Positions 1-7,458 of a stretch of 36,163 nucleotides of DNA are shown here, piece by piece. The DNA is from an alpha proteobacterium HIMB59 (lineage in GTDB: Bacteria > Pseudomonadota > Alphaproteobacteria > HIMB59). The translations under genes were made by a program, and so were the position numbers. Position 1 is the stretch's first letter. Every line of letters starts with the position of its first letter. The stretch lies in the NCBI GenBank assembly GCA_004321805.1, contig SGZV01000013.1, positions 1 to 36,163 of the forward strand, in the 5' to 3' direction. The notes beneath the pieces were generated by a model, which did not search any database, was not told the origin of the DNA, and saw only the letters and a program-made list of their open reading frames with translations.

Positions 1-2
1 TA

Positions 3-242
3 GCTGAGGGCAGACCTCATGTTGTTGAATACATTAAAGATAATAAGATAGACTTGGTAATAAATACTACTGAAAATAAACAAGCTATTAAGGACAGTTT
101 CACAATTAGAAGAACTTCAGTTGACCTTAGTATTCCCTACTCTACCAACTTAAGGAGCTCTAAAATCCTAATAAAATCAATTATTTCTCTTAAAAAGAAC
201 GAGATTTCTGTTAAAGCTATTCAAAATCATCATAAAAATTAG
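3..242 (+). CDS. carB: Carbamoyl-phosphate synthase large subunit, C-terminal end (partial)
   Basis: Only the last 79 residues are in the window; the reading frame is open to the left edge, so the start lies outside. The fragment reads as the MGS-like allosteric domain at the end of CarB: a segment reading RPHVVEYIKDNKIDLVINT, then TTENKQ and a helix carrying RRTSVDLSIPY, as in the regulatory domain that binds nucleotide effectors. CarB makes carbamoyl phosphate for pyrimidine and arginine synthesis. It is followed after 68 bp by greA on the same strand, a pairing known in Alphaproteobacteria, which supports the call. An ATG at 54 lies inside the domain and is not a real start. The family call rests on a short piece but the match and context agree. 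Confidence 0.85.
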   Translation, partial: AEGRPHVVEYIKDNKIDLVINTTENKQAIKDSFTIRRTSVDLSIPYSTNLRSSKILIKSIISLKKNEISVKAIQNHHKN

Positions 243-310
243 TAATAATTTGTTTGATAATCCCTTGAAAATTAAATATTTTCTACCACTTACCTAATAA
301 GGCAAAAGAT

Positions 311-784
311 ATGGAAAAAATACCTATGACAGAAGAGGGGCAAAAAAAGCTTCTTGAAGAACTAAAACATTTAAAAACTGTTGAGAGACCAATAATTATT
401 AAGGCCATTGCTGATGCAAGAAGTAATGGTGATTTGTCAGAAAATGCGGAATATCATGCAGCAAGAGAAAAACAAAGCTTTATTGAAGGAAGAGTAGCAG
501 AAATAGAAAGCACTATCGCCCAAGCTGAAATTATTGATGTCTCAAAATTATCAGGCTCTATTATTAAATTTGGTGCAAGTGTAAATATAATTAATTTAGA
601 TGATAATAAAGAATCAAAGTATCAACTTGTTGGAGAGGTGGAGGCTGATATTGAACAAAAGAAAATCTCAGTAACCAGTCCTATAGCTAGAGCTCTTATT
701 GGTAAAAAAAAAGGTGACTATATTGAAGTATCAACACCCAAAGGTGTTACTTCATATGAAATTAAATCAGTACGATTTAAATAA
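311..784 (+). CDS. greA: Transcription elongation factor GreA
   Basis: GreA binds in the secondary channel of RNA polymerase and stimulates cleavage of the backtracked transcript, rescuing stalled complexes. The protein has 157 residues, the usual GreA length. The N-terminal coiled-coil finger shows the family signature: MTEEGQKKL at residues 6-14, then [18 protein letters not shown] around residues 35-52 with the acidic tip residues (D..E) needed for cleavage. The C-terminal FKBP-like domain includes the segment [14 protein letters not shown]. It follows carB by 68 bp and is followed only 5 bp later by the ELM1-like gene. Nothing is unusual in the protein. Confidence 0.97.
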   Translation: MEKIPMTEEGQKKLLEELKHLKTVERPIIIKAIADARSNGDLSENAEYHAAREKQSFIEGRVAEIESTIAQAEIIDVSKLSGSIIKFGASVNIINLDDNKESKYQLVGEVEADIEQKKISVTSPIARALIGKKKGDYIEVSTPKGVTSYEIKSVRFK

Positions 785-789
785 TCTCT

Positions 790-1749
790 TTGGAAAATAT
801 TAGGGTAATTACCATCAGCGAAGGGGCTGCTGGAATGAAAAGTCAAATACACGGGTTAGCAAATTTAATTAATCCAAATTTTCAAGACTTTGATATTAAG
901 ATTAAGTCTCTTTTTGAGAAATTACCAATACATCTAATACCATCAAAAGAATTTGTCTATAAAAATTTAGATGAAATAAAAATTGATGGTAGGACAATTG
1001 TCATAAGTTGTGGTAAAAAAAGTGTTAAAGCTTCGATTGCATTAAAAAAAAAATTTAAACCTTTTGTTTTTAATATTCATATTCAAAACCCTAAAACACA
1101 CTTTGAGCTCTTCGATCTGATAATTTGTCCAGAGCATGACAATTTATTTAAACCAAATACTATATCTACACTGTTAGCTCTTCATAATATAAAATTTACT
1201 AAAGATATAAGAAACCAAAATAAAATTAATTTTATCATTGGAGGATCAAGTAAATATTTTAAGTTTAAAGAAAATATATTTCACAAATTATATGATGAAA
1301 TTTTATTTTTATCTAATAAATATAAGGTTAATGTAATACCATCAAGACGTACACCACTTGCTTTTATTGAAAAATTAAAAAAAATGAATTTAAAAAATAT
1401 ATATATTTTTGAAGATCAGTTTAATCCAGTCGAGTATGGAAATTTATTATCGGAAGCAGAAGTTCAAATAGTTACATGGGACTCAATTTCAATGATATCT
1501 GAGGCTATTTCATCTGGTGCTAAGACTTTGATTTTTCCCTTTGAAGAAAAAAGTTGTCCAAAAAGATATAAGAATTTTTATGATAGAATTATAGAGGAAA
1601 ATTTCATTTCTATTTATAACAGAAATTTGCAAGCGCCTAATCCTGATCTTGATAAATACAATAGTGAATTAAGAAGTAAAATCTTGAATAAGATTGAATC
1701 TAATTTAAGTTTCAAACTAAATGAATCTAAAAGAATCAATACTCAATAA
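790..1749 (+). CDS. ELM1-like protein (mitochondrial fission ELM1 family, DUF1022)
   Basis: The 319-residue protein matches the ELM1/DUF1022 family, found in many Alphaproteobacteria and, in plants, as the mitochondrial fission factor ELM1. The bacterial role is not established; the fold is thought to resemble glycosyltransferases. Visible marks are SEGAAGMKSQ at residues 10-19, a GGSSKYF loop at 151-157, SRRTP at 185-189, and WDSISMISEA at 230-239, which corresponds to the family's D-S-x-S-M segment. I see no signal peptide or membrane span. The start is TTG at 790, five bases after the greA stop; no better ATG lies nearby and the family motif begins within ten residues. The 3' end overlaps the next gene by 29 bp, so the four genes greA to trxB may be co-transcribed. 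Confidence 0.8.
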   Translation: MENIRVITISEGAAGMKSQIHGLANLINPNFQDFDIKIKSLFEKLPIHLIPSKEFVYKNLDEIKIDGRTIVISCGKKSVKASIALKKKFKPFVFNIHIQNPKTHFELFDLIICPEHDNLFKPNTISTLLALHNIKFTKDIRNQNKINFIIGGSSKYFKFKENIFHKLYDEILFLSNKYKVNVIPSRRTPLAFIEKLKKMNLKNIYIFEDQFNPVEYGNLLSEAEVQIVTWDSISMISEAISSGAKTLIFPFEEKSCPKRYKNFYDRIIEENFISIYNRNLQAPNPDLDKYNSELRSKILNKIESNLSFKLNESKRINTQ

Positions 1750-2350
1750 AATTACATCTTTCTCAGACCCCTTCTCACATTGGGAGATTGATACCCCCTT
1801 ATCATCTGAAATGATTGACGAACTTCAAAATGTTAAGATATCAGATGCTCCAAGATCTTTTGATGGTACTAGAGCAGCAGATGCAGGCGGAGATGGAGTA
1901 GATGGTAAGCTAAGAGTATTTTTAGAAAAAGATAATTCTCATTTATTAACTAGTGGTATGGAATTAATTCAAGACCTTAGAGACAAAGAAGTTATTGGCT
2001 CCATTCAAGAAAAAATAAAAAAAGATTTAACTAATAGCTTTATTCGTATTGAGTATATATCAGATCGCAAAGGTTTTTGGTTGAAGCCTCACTTAGATAT
2101 TAAAGAAAAGCTGATGACAATGATGCTTTTCATAAATACATACGATGAATCTGAAAAATTGGGTACTGATTTTTATGACACAAATATGAATTTAGTCAAA
2201 ACAATACCTTATAAGCATAACTCTGGATATTTTTTTGCTTCAGGTCATAACACTTGGCATGGCTTAGAAAAAAAGGAAATTAAGATTGAAAGAAGATGTA
2301 TGCAAATAAATTATGTGACCTTCCCTACTAGCTGGCCAATTAATGTCTAA
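1721..2350 (+). CDS. 2-oxoglutarate/Fe(II)-dependent oxygenase family protein
   Basis: The 209-residue protein has the double-stranded beta-helix oxygenase pattern. An HxD pair is seen at H124 and D126 (KPHLDIK), a distal histidine in NTWHGL at H180, and arginines at 191-192 that could bind 2-oxoglutarate. Such enzymes hydroxylate a substrate while turning 2-oxoglutarate into succinate and CO2; the substrate here cannot be told from sequence. It may be a protein or small-molecule hydroxylase. There is no signal peptide, so it should be cytoplasmic. The start ATG lies inside the ELM1-like gene (29 bp overlap) and the end overlaps trxB by 8 bp, which suggests translational coupling. Family is fairly sure, function unknown. 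Confidence 0.75.
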   Translation: MNLKESILNKITSFSDPFSHWEIDTPLSSEMIDELQNVKISDAPRSFDGTRAADAGGDGVDGKLRVFLEKDNSHLLTSGMELIQDLRDKEVIGSIQEKIKKDLTNSFIRIEYISDRKGFWLKPHLDIKEKLMTMMLFINTYDESEKLGTDFYDTNMNLVKTIPYKHNSGYFFASGHNTWHGLEKKEIKIERRCMQINYVTFPTSWPINV

Positions 2351-3263
2351 CATTAATAACGTTGCTATTATTGGATCAGGACCAGCTGGATACACCGCTG
2401 CTATTTATGCAGCGAGAGCTAACTTAAAACCTATTCTTGTCAGTGGAATACAACCCGGTGGGCAGCTGACAATAACTACAGATGTTGAAAATTATCCTGG
2501 TTACGAAAATCCTATACAAGGACCTTGGTTAATGGATCAAATGCAAAAACAATCATTGTTAGTTGGTACTTCGATTATCAATAGCCACGTAGAAAAAGTA
2601 AAGTTAGATGAAGATATTAAAAAACTCTACTTAGACAATGGCAAAATTATTGAGACTAAAACGGTAATTATTTGCACTGGAGCGCAGGCTAGATGGCTCG
2701 GTATTGAGAATGAACAAAAACTTCAGGGACATGGTTTATCAGCTTGTGCCACGTGTGATGGTTTTTTCTTTAAAGATAAAATAGTTGCTGTTATTGGTGG
2801 AGGAAATACCGCTGCAGAGGAAGCTCTTTTCTTAACTAAATTTGCATCAAAAGTCATAATTATTCATCGAAGAGATAAATTAAGAGCTGAAAAAATTTTA
2901 CAGGAGAGATTAATTGAAAATGACAAAATTGATTTTTTATGGAATTCTGAAGTAAAAAAATTTCATGGAGATATGGAATTAACCTCAATTGAGGTGTTTG
3001 ATAATAAAGAGAATAAAAATTTTAATATGGATATTGATGGTGTATTTGTCGCTATAGGTCATGATCCAGCCACATCGCTTTTCAAAGATCAAATTGATAT
3101 GGATGATAATGGATATATTTTAACAAAACCTGATAGTACTCAAACATCTTTGAGTGGCGTATTTGCAGCAGGGGATGTAAAAGATAAAATCTATCGTCAA
3201 GCGGTCACAGCAGCAGGAATGGGTTGTATGGCTGCACTAGAAGTAGAGAAGTATTTAGAATAA
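2343..3263 (+). CDS. trxB: Thioredoxin-disulfide reductase
   Basis: TrxB passes electrons from NADPH through FAD and a redox-active disulfide to thioredoxin. The 306-residue length is typical. FAD-binding GSGPAG is at residues 11-16, the active-site CATC at 135-138, the NADPH loop IGGGNTAAEE at 151-160, and HRR at 175-177 with R181, the residues that select NADPH. A second FAD motif, GVFAAGDVKD, lies near the C-terminus. The start ATG overlaps the end of the oxygenase gene by 8 bp. It converges on rpmJ with a 13-bp gap. All key residues are present. Confidence 0.96.
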   Translation: MSNINNVAIIGSGPAGYTAAIYAARANLKPILVSGIQPGGQLTITTDVENYPGYENPIQGPWLMDQMQKQSLLVGTSIINSHVEKVKLDEDIKKLYLDNGKIIETKTVIICTGAQARWLGIENEQKLQGHGLSACATCDGFFFKDKIVAVIGGGNTAAEEALFLTKFASKVIIIHRRDKLRAEKILQERLIENDKIDFLWNSEVKKFHGDMELTSIEVFDNKENKNFNMDIDGVFVAIGHDPATSLFKDQIDMDDNGYILTKPDSTQTSLSGVFAAGDVKDKIYRQAVTAAGMGCMAALEVEKYLE

Positions 3264-3276
3264 AAGGCTTTAAAGA

Positions 3277-3402
3277 CTAGCCCTGTCTGGCCTTCATTCG
3301 TGGGTTTGTTTTATTAATAACGTATAATCTGCCTTTTCTTTTTACTAATTGATTGTTTTTATCTCGAGTTTTAGCAGTTTTAAGTGAGCTTTTAATTTTC
3401 AT
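3277..3402 (-). CDS. rpmJ: 50S ribosomal protein L36, zinc-free type
   Basis: A 41-codon gene on the minus strand fills the gap between trxB and sufE. The protein begins [15 protein letters not shown] and ends [13 protein letters not shown], the L36 pattern (a run of basic residues, then VINKxNPRxKARQG). It has no cysteine, so it is the C-minus form that does not bind zinc, as is usual in Alphaproteobacteria. L36 sits in the large subunit near the base of the L7/L12 stalk. It stands alone, converging on trxB (stops 13 bp apart) and diverging from sufE (37 bp). Confidence 0.95.
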   Translation of the reverse strand: MKIKSSLKTAKTRDKNNQLVKRKGRLYVINKTNPRMKARQG

Positions 3403-3439
3403 CTTTATTTTCTAAGTAAATTTAATAAATTGGGAATTT

Positions 3440-3856
3440 ATGTTAATTGAAGAAAAAATCAACAAAATTAAAGAAGATTTCTCATTTTTTGAAAATTGGG
3501 AGGATAAATACCAATATTTAATTGATTTAGGCAAAAAACTACCTTTATTAGAGAATCAATATAAAAAAGATGAGTTTAGGGTTCAAGGTTGCACTTCTAA
3601 TCTTTGGGTTGTGCCTAAATATCATAATAACAAGCTCACATTTTTAGGGGCAAGTGACTCAGTAATAGTACAGGGTTTATTTTATTTAGTTAAATATGTC
3701 CTTGATAATGAATACCCAAAAACAATTATTAGTGAACCCTTAGATTTTTTTGATGAAATAGGACTATCCTCTCATCTTGGACCGTCTCGATCAAATGGAT
3801 TAAATTCCCTAAAAAGGCAAATAAAAAATCTAGCGACAGAATTGCAAAAAAATTAA
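3440..3856 (+). CDS. sufE: SufE family cysteine desulfuration protein
   Basis: SufE takes persulfide sulfur from the cysteine desulfurase SufS and hands it to the SUF scaffold for Fe-S cluster building. The 138-residue length fits. The signature is VQGCTSNLWV at residues 48-57, with the acceptor cysteine at C51. The C-terminal part carries the GLSSHLGPSRSNGL segment seen in the family. No other suf gene is in the window, so the partner desulfurase must lie elsewhere. It starts 37 bp from the divergent rpmJ and ends 34 bp before the cyclophilin gene. Confidence 0.93.
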   Translation: MLIEEKINKIKEDFSFFENWEDKYQYLIDLGKKLPLLENQYKKDEFRVQGCTSNLWVVPKYHNNKLTFLGASDSVIVQGLFYLVKYVLDNEYPKTIISEPLDFFDEIGLSSHLGPSRSNGLNSLKRQIKNLATELQKN

Positions 3857-3890
3857 TTTTAATCAATTTAAAGTGTGTTAGTTTGAGTTT

Positions 3891-4448
3891 ATGAATCTGA
3901 TTAAAATTTTTATTTCGATCTTATTTTTATTTTATTCTAACAATCTATTTTCCAAGGAGGATGTCATTAATTTACAATTAAAAGACGGTATAGTCAAAAT
4001 TAAGACCTTTGAAGATAAGGCACCTAAGCACGTTAAACAAATAAAAGAACTCGTTCAAAATGGTAAGTATGATGGGGTTGTTTTTCATAGAGTCATAGAT
4101 GGTTTTATGGCTCAAACTGGTGATGTACAGTTTGGCAACTCTAATTCAAATGAATTTGATTTAAGAAGAGCAGGAACTGGCGGTTCAGGAAAAAATATAG
4201 AGGCAGAATTTAATGATATGCCTCATAAAAAAGGAACACTAAGTATGGCCAGAGCTCAAGATCCTAATAGTGCGGATAGTCAATTTTTCATATGCTTTGA
4301 TGACACACCACATTTAGATGGACAGTATACTGTTTGGGGAGAAGTTATTGAAGGTATGGAGTTTGTCGAGTCCATAAAAAGAGGAGACCCTGTAAAAAAT
4401 GGACTTGTAGATGACCCTGATAAAATAATTAAAATGTGGATTGAATAA
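3891..4448 (+). CDS. Exported peptidyl-prolyl cis-trans isomerase (cyclophilin type)
   Basis: A 185-residue cyclophilin with an N-terminal signal peptide: a lysine at 5 followed by a hydrophobic stretch to about residue 20, then SKED. It should act in the periplasm, easing proline isomerisation in envelope proteins. Core motifs are FHRVIDGFMAQTGD at residues 65-78 (catalytic arginine R67), the ADSQFFI strand at 128-134, and HLDGQYTVWGEVIEGME at 141-157. It could be called ppiA or ppiB; the signal peptide favours a PpiA-like role. Its stop is directly next to the stop of the convergent motB-like gene, and a hairpin spans the junction. Confidence 0.9.
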   Translation: MNLIKIFISILFLFYSNNLFSKEDVINLQLKDGIVKIKTFEDKAPKHVKQIKELVQNGKYDGVVFHRVIDGFMAQTGDVQFGNSNSNEFDLRRAGTGGSGKNIEAEFNDMPHKKGTLSMARAQDPNSADSQFFICFDDTPHLDGQYTVWGEVIEGMEFVESIKRGDPVKNGLVDDPDKIIKMWIE

Positions 4449-4467
4449 TTACTTTTGAGTAATTTTT
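4447..4467 (+). terminator. Candidate terminator across the cyclophilin/motB-like junction
   Basis: A perfect 7-bp inverted repeat, AATTACT at 4447-4453 and AGTAATT at 4458-4464 with loop TTTG, is followed by three further T bases. It begins inside the cyclophilin stop codon and lies within the last codons of the opposing gene. The stem has one G-C pair only, so its strength is doubtful. Confidence 0.4.
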
Positions 4468-5879
4468 AGTTCAATTCTTCTATTTTGTTTTAAATCCTCC
4501 CTAGTATCGCCCAAGTTAATAGGCTGGTATTCTCCATACCCATTTGCAGACAATCTATCTGCGGGTACGCCTTGACCTATGAAAAACTTAACCACCTCTA
4601 AAGCTCTTGCATGAGAGAGTTCCCAGTTAGATGGAAACTTAGAAGTCGATATTGGAACTTTGTCAGTATGACCATCAATTTGAAGTACCCAATTTAACTC
4701 TGTTGGTATTTCATCTATTAAATCACTAATAGTTTTAGCAATTAAAGATAATGCTACTCTTCCAGAACTTTGTATCTCTATACTTCCTGATTCAAACAAA
4801 ATTTCAGACTGAAAAATAAATCTATCACCTTTAATTTGAATATCATCTCTTTCCCCCAAAGCTTCTGATAATTTTCCAAAAAAATCAGATTTATATTTTT
4901 GGAGCTTAAAAAGTTCACTGGTAAGCACTCGATTTAATCGATCACCTAACTCCCCTAACTCAATTTTATTGTTAGCAATTTCTGCTTCTTTAGAGTCCAG
5001 TAAATTATTTAAAACTTGAATTTCCTTACTTAATATTTTTATATCCTCAGAAAGTCTTGAAATTTTGATAAGTGCATCGTTAAGATTTTCACTTTTGATA
5101 GAAGACTCACCTTCTAAATCTTCTATTTGACCTTGAAGTGATAAATTTTGGTCTTTTATCTCAGCAATTTTTCCTTGAAGACCTTTATTTTCTATCTCTG
5201 AGGAGCTTAAAGTTTCAAGAAGTGATTGAATTCTAGTTTGAGAGTCTGATAACTTACCCACTAGTTCTTCATTCTTGCCGCCTAATTTTGTAAGCGTATT
5301 TTTAAGATTTTCTTGTTCTTGATTTAGTTGATTTAACTCCCCTCTTAGAACTTCTTTTTCCTCAAGTGACAAAGAAAGTTCCTGGGTTAATTGAGCAATC
5401 ATTTGATTTAATTTTCCGATGTCAAGAGCTTGCTCTTCAATTAAAGTATCGAGAGTAATAATAGTATCTTCCTTTTGATCAATGATCGCTTCCTGTAAGG
5501 AAATTTCTTGGTCTTTTGAAGTTAATAAATTTTGTTTATCTGCAATCTCAGATTGTTTTAGCTTAATCTCTTCATCTAAAATAACTAATTCATTATCTAA
5601 CTGATTAATTAACTCTTGTCTTTCAATTAAAGTAATTTCTTTATCTGTTAATGTGCTGTCTTGTTCAACAATAGTTTCATCTTGTATTTCAATAGTCTTT
5701 TCTAAATTTTGTATTTGTTCATTTTTACCAACGACTAAATCTCCTAGGTAGACTTGAGAAACAGTAAAGAGAAGGACAATAAAGATAATAACCATCAATG
5801 TAGATGCTAAAACATCCACAAATCCTGGCCAAATTAGACTGGTGTCATCATTATTTTGAGATTTAGTATGGTAGCTCAC
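4449..5879 (-). CDS. MotB/OmpA-like stator subunit with long coiled coil
   Basis: A 476-residue inner-membrane protein. One membrane span at about residues 23-44 is preceded by PGFVDVLAST, where D22 matches the proton-carrying Asp of MotB. A very long glutamine/glutamate-rich coiled coil covers about 52-320. The C-terminal OmpA-like domain, about 350-476, carries the GHTD peptidoglycan-binding motif, NWELSHARA and NRRIELKI. With the MotA-like partner it should form an ion-driven stator whose periplasmic arm reaches the cell wall. The coiled coil makes it much longer than flagellar MotB (about 300 residues). The start is GTG, overlapping the partner's stop by 4 bp (GTGA). Flagellar genes are absent from the window. 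The work done is unknown: envelope tension, transport or movement are possible. Confidence 0.85.
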   Translation of the reverse strand: MSYHTKSQNNDDTSLIWPGFVDVLASTLMVIIFIVLLFTVSQVYLGDLVVGKNEQIQNLEKTIEIQDETIVEQDSTLTDKEITLIERQELINQLDNELVILDEEIKLKQSEIADKQNLLTSKDQEISLQEAIIDQKEDTIITLDTLIEEQALDIGKLNQMIAQLTQELSLSLEEKEVLRGELNQLNQEQENLKNTLTKLGGKNEELVGKLSDSQTRIQSLLETLSSSEIENKGLQGKIAEIKDQNLSLQGQIEDLEGESSIKSENLNDALIKISRLSEDIKILSKEIQVLNNLLDSKEAEIANNKIELGELGDRLNRVLTSELFKLQKYKSDFFGKLSEALGERDDIQIKGDRFIFQSEILFESGSIEIQSSGRVALSLIAKTISDLIDEIPTELNWVLQIDGHTDKVPISTSKFPSNWELSHARALEVVKFFIGQGVPADRLSANGYGEYQPINLGDTREDLKQNRRIELKITQK

Positions 5880-6742
5880 TTGTTTTCGAGATTTTTAATA
5901 CTCTTACCAACTGTTTTGAGCTCAGAAACTATTTCTTTTTGTAGATCTTTATTAGAATTATTAAAATTTTCATTAATCTTATTTATTCCATCAACCAATT
6001 CTTCTAATTTAGAGTTTAATACTTGTGTTATATTCGTTGAGTCAGCTTTTAATTTAGTACTTGAACGGTAATATAACCTGATTTGATTTTCACAAAACTC
6101 AAAATAATTTTGTTTTACTCCCCTAGTAATAATTTCATAGAGTCCTAAAATTAAAGAGGTGACTAACCCAAAAAGGGAAGAGCTAAAAGCTATTGTCATA
6201 CCAGACAAAGGTGATTTTAAACCATCACGAAGAGTATTAAAAAATACACCAAAATCCTGTTGTTCAATGGAAAGTCCATCAATTACATTTGAAACACTAC
6301 CTATTGTGAGCAAAAGTCCATAAAATGTTCCAATCAATCCAAGAAAAACAGCTAAATTAATTAAATACTTAGAAATATCTTTTCCACTTTCAATATTTGA
6401 TAGGAGTTCATCCAATATTTCATCTAAAGTTTTAGAAATAGTATTGCTAGATGAAATTATACCTAAATTTTTGGCAATACTTTTGGTAATGGGATAACTA
6501 TTCAAAGATGAGTCATTAATTTTTAATTTTCCAAAAGCAACTGAATTCATAAATCTATACTCAGAACTTAATGAAATAATTTTAACTGTGTATAAAAGAA
6601 AACCAACGATAAGAGTTAAAAGTATAATTCCGTTAATATAAGGATTAGCTTTATAATAAAGTGAAATAGTTTCGTATCCCGAAACAAAAATAATTACAAG
6701 AATTGCAGAAAATAACAAGTAAGCTAGAAAATTTTTGACCAT
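5876..6742 (-). CDS. MotA/TolQ/ExbB-like proton-channel subunit
   Basis: The 288-residue protein has four likely membrane spans at about residues 4-24, 37-57, 127-148 and 180-204. The third carries the family signature LGLIGTFYGL at 134-143 and the fourth follows LKSPLSGMTIAFSSS, with P178 in the spot of the conserved channel proline. The cytoplasmic tail after 205 is helical. It should surround the single span of the MotB-like partner and couple ion flow to motion. The 4-bp overlap with the partner supports tight co-translation. It differs from ExbB/TolQ by the tail and the partner's OmpA domain. The pagL-like gene ends 56 bp upstream on the same strand. Confidence 0.87.
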   Translation of the reverse strand: MVKNFLAYLLFSAILVIIFVSGYETISLYYKANPYINGIILLTLIVGFLLYTVKIISLSSEYRFMNSVAFGKLKINDSSLNSYPITKSIAKNLGIISSSNTISKTLDEILDELLSNIESGKDISKYLINLAVFLGLIGTFYGLLLTIGSVSNVIDGLSIEQQDFGVFFNTLRDGLKSPLSGMTIAFSSSLFGLVTSLILGLYEIITRGVKQNYFEFCENQIRLYYRSSTKLKADSTNITQVLNSKLEELVDGINKINENFNNSNKDLQKEIVSELKTVGKSIKNLENK

Positions 6743-6798
6743 GATTTAAGATAAACAAATTTAAATTATTTAACAAATAGAATATTATTAAAAAAAAA

Positions 6799-7281
6799 TT
6801 AAAAACCTCGCTTATATATTAGAAAATAGTTATTAGTTCCTGGATTTATTGAACTAAGACCAGCATTAGATATATGATGAGAGCCAAAACCAATCTTAGA
6901 AGATTTGTCTAGTTCAAAAAAAATATTTATTTCAGATTTAAATTGTAAATCATTTCCCAGATCTTTACCGCTTCCATTATCATATATACCAGCAGCAGAG
7001 GATAAATTTAAAGATACCTTATCTTGACCTATATTTGTCTCAAATCCGCTATATAACATTGATGCAGATTTGCCAGTCACAAATAAACCAATAACTGGAT
7101 TAAGTTTAATACTCTCAATTAAATTAAAATCATTGTTTTCAAGATGATAATTTATCCCAACTAAATTACTCGTATTGTCATCATCGTAATCATAAGTGCC
7201 TCCGTACAGAGATAAGCTATTGGCCATCGAATAATTATGAAAAAAAATTAGACAAAATACTGATGAAAATAACTTAATCAC
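6799..7281 (-). CDS. PagL-like lipid A deacylase (acyloxyacyl hydrolase family)
   Basis: A 160-residue protein with a signal peptide to about residue 20 (cut after a S-M-A or similar site) and alternating beta-strand sequence to a C-terminal aromatic residue (YKRGF), as for a small outer-membrane barrel. Near the end is SHHISNAGLSS at 134-144 followed by NPGTNN, matching the PagL motif in which a His and the Ser two residues later are catalytic (here H136 and S138). PagL removes the 3-O-linked acyl chain of lipid A. The third catalytic residue, Glu in PagL, is not clear here. The protein is short but within family range. The assignment is probable, activity unproven. Confidence 0.7.
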   Translation of the reverse strand: MIKLFSSVFCLIFFHNYSMANSLSLYGGTYDYDDDNTSNLVGINYHLENNDFNLIESIKLNPVIGLFVTGKSASMLYSGFETNIGQDKVSLNLSSAAGIYDNGSGKDLGNDLQFKSEINIFFELDKSSKIGFGSHHISNAGLSSINPGTNNYFLIYKRGF

Positions 7282-7320
7282 AATCTAATTTTACACTAAT
7301 CCACCATATTTAAAAGAAAA

Positions 7321-7397
7321 TGGTGGGCGTGACAGGATTCGAACCTGTGACCCCTTGCGTGTCGAGCAAGTACTCTAACCAACTGAGCTACACGCCC
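7321..7397 (-). tRNA. tRNA-Val (anticodon GAC)
   Basis: The minus strand reads a full 77-nt cloverleaf: acceptor stem GGGCGTG pairing with CACGCCC, D arm with AGCTCAGTTGG, anticodon stem CTTGC/GCAAG with loop TCGACAC, T arm with GGTTCGAATCC, discriminator A and an encoded CCA end at 7321-7323. The central loop triplet GAC reads valine GUC/GUU codons. It sits between the pagL-like gene and murJ. Confidence 0.95.
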
Positions 7398-7433
7398 TTA
7401 TTTAGGCAATTATTATTCATATCTGAATTATAA

Positions 7434-7458
7434 AATTAGTAAATAAATAAAACTAATT
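7434..7458 (-). terminator. Weak hairpin at the end of murJ
   Basis: A perfect 7-bp inverted repeat, AATTAGT at 7434-7440 and ACTAATT at 7452-7458, with an 11-base A/T loop, overlaps the murJ stop. On the minus strand it is followed by a run of T and A. It could end murJ transcripts before the tRNA, or be chance in AT-rich DNA. Confidence 0.25.

Noticed and set aside
3264-3276. GGCT/AGCC repeat between trxB and rpmJ as a terminator
   Set aside because: Only four base pairs with a nine-base loop and no T tract.
4449-6742. Zorya-type anti-phage defence (ZorA/ZorB also pair a MotA-like and an OmpA-like protein)
   Set aside because: No zorC, zorD or zorE-like helicase or nuclease is adjacent; the neighbours are a cyclophilin and a PagL-like gene. 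The long coiled coil is in the OmpA-like subunit, whereas in Zorya the long tail belongs to ZorA.
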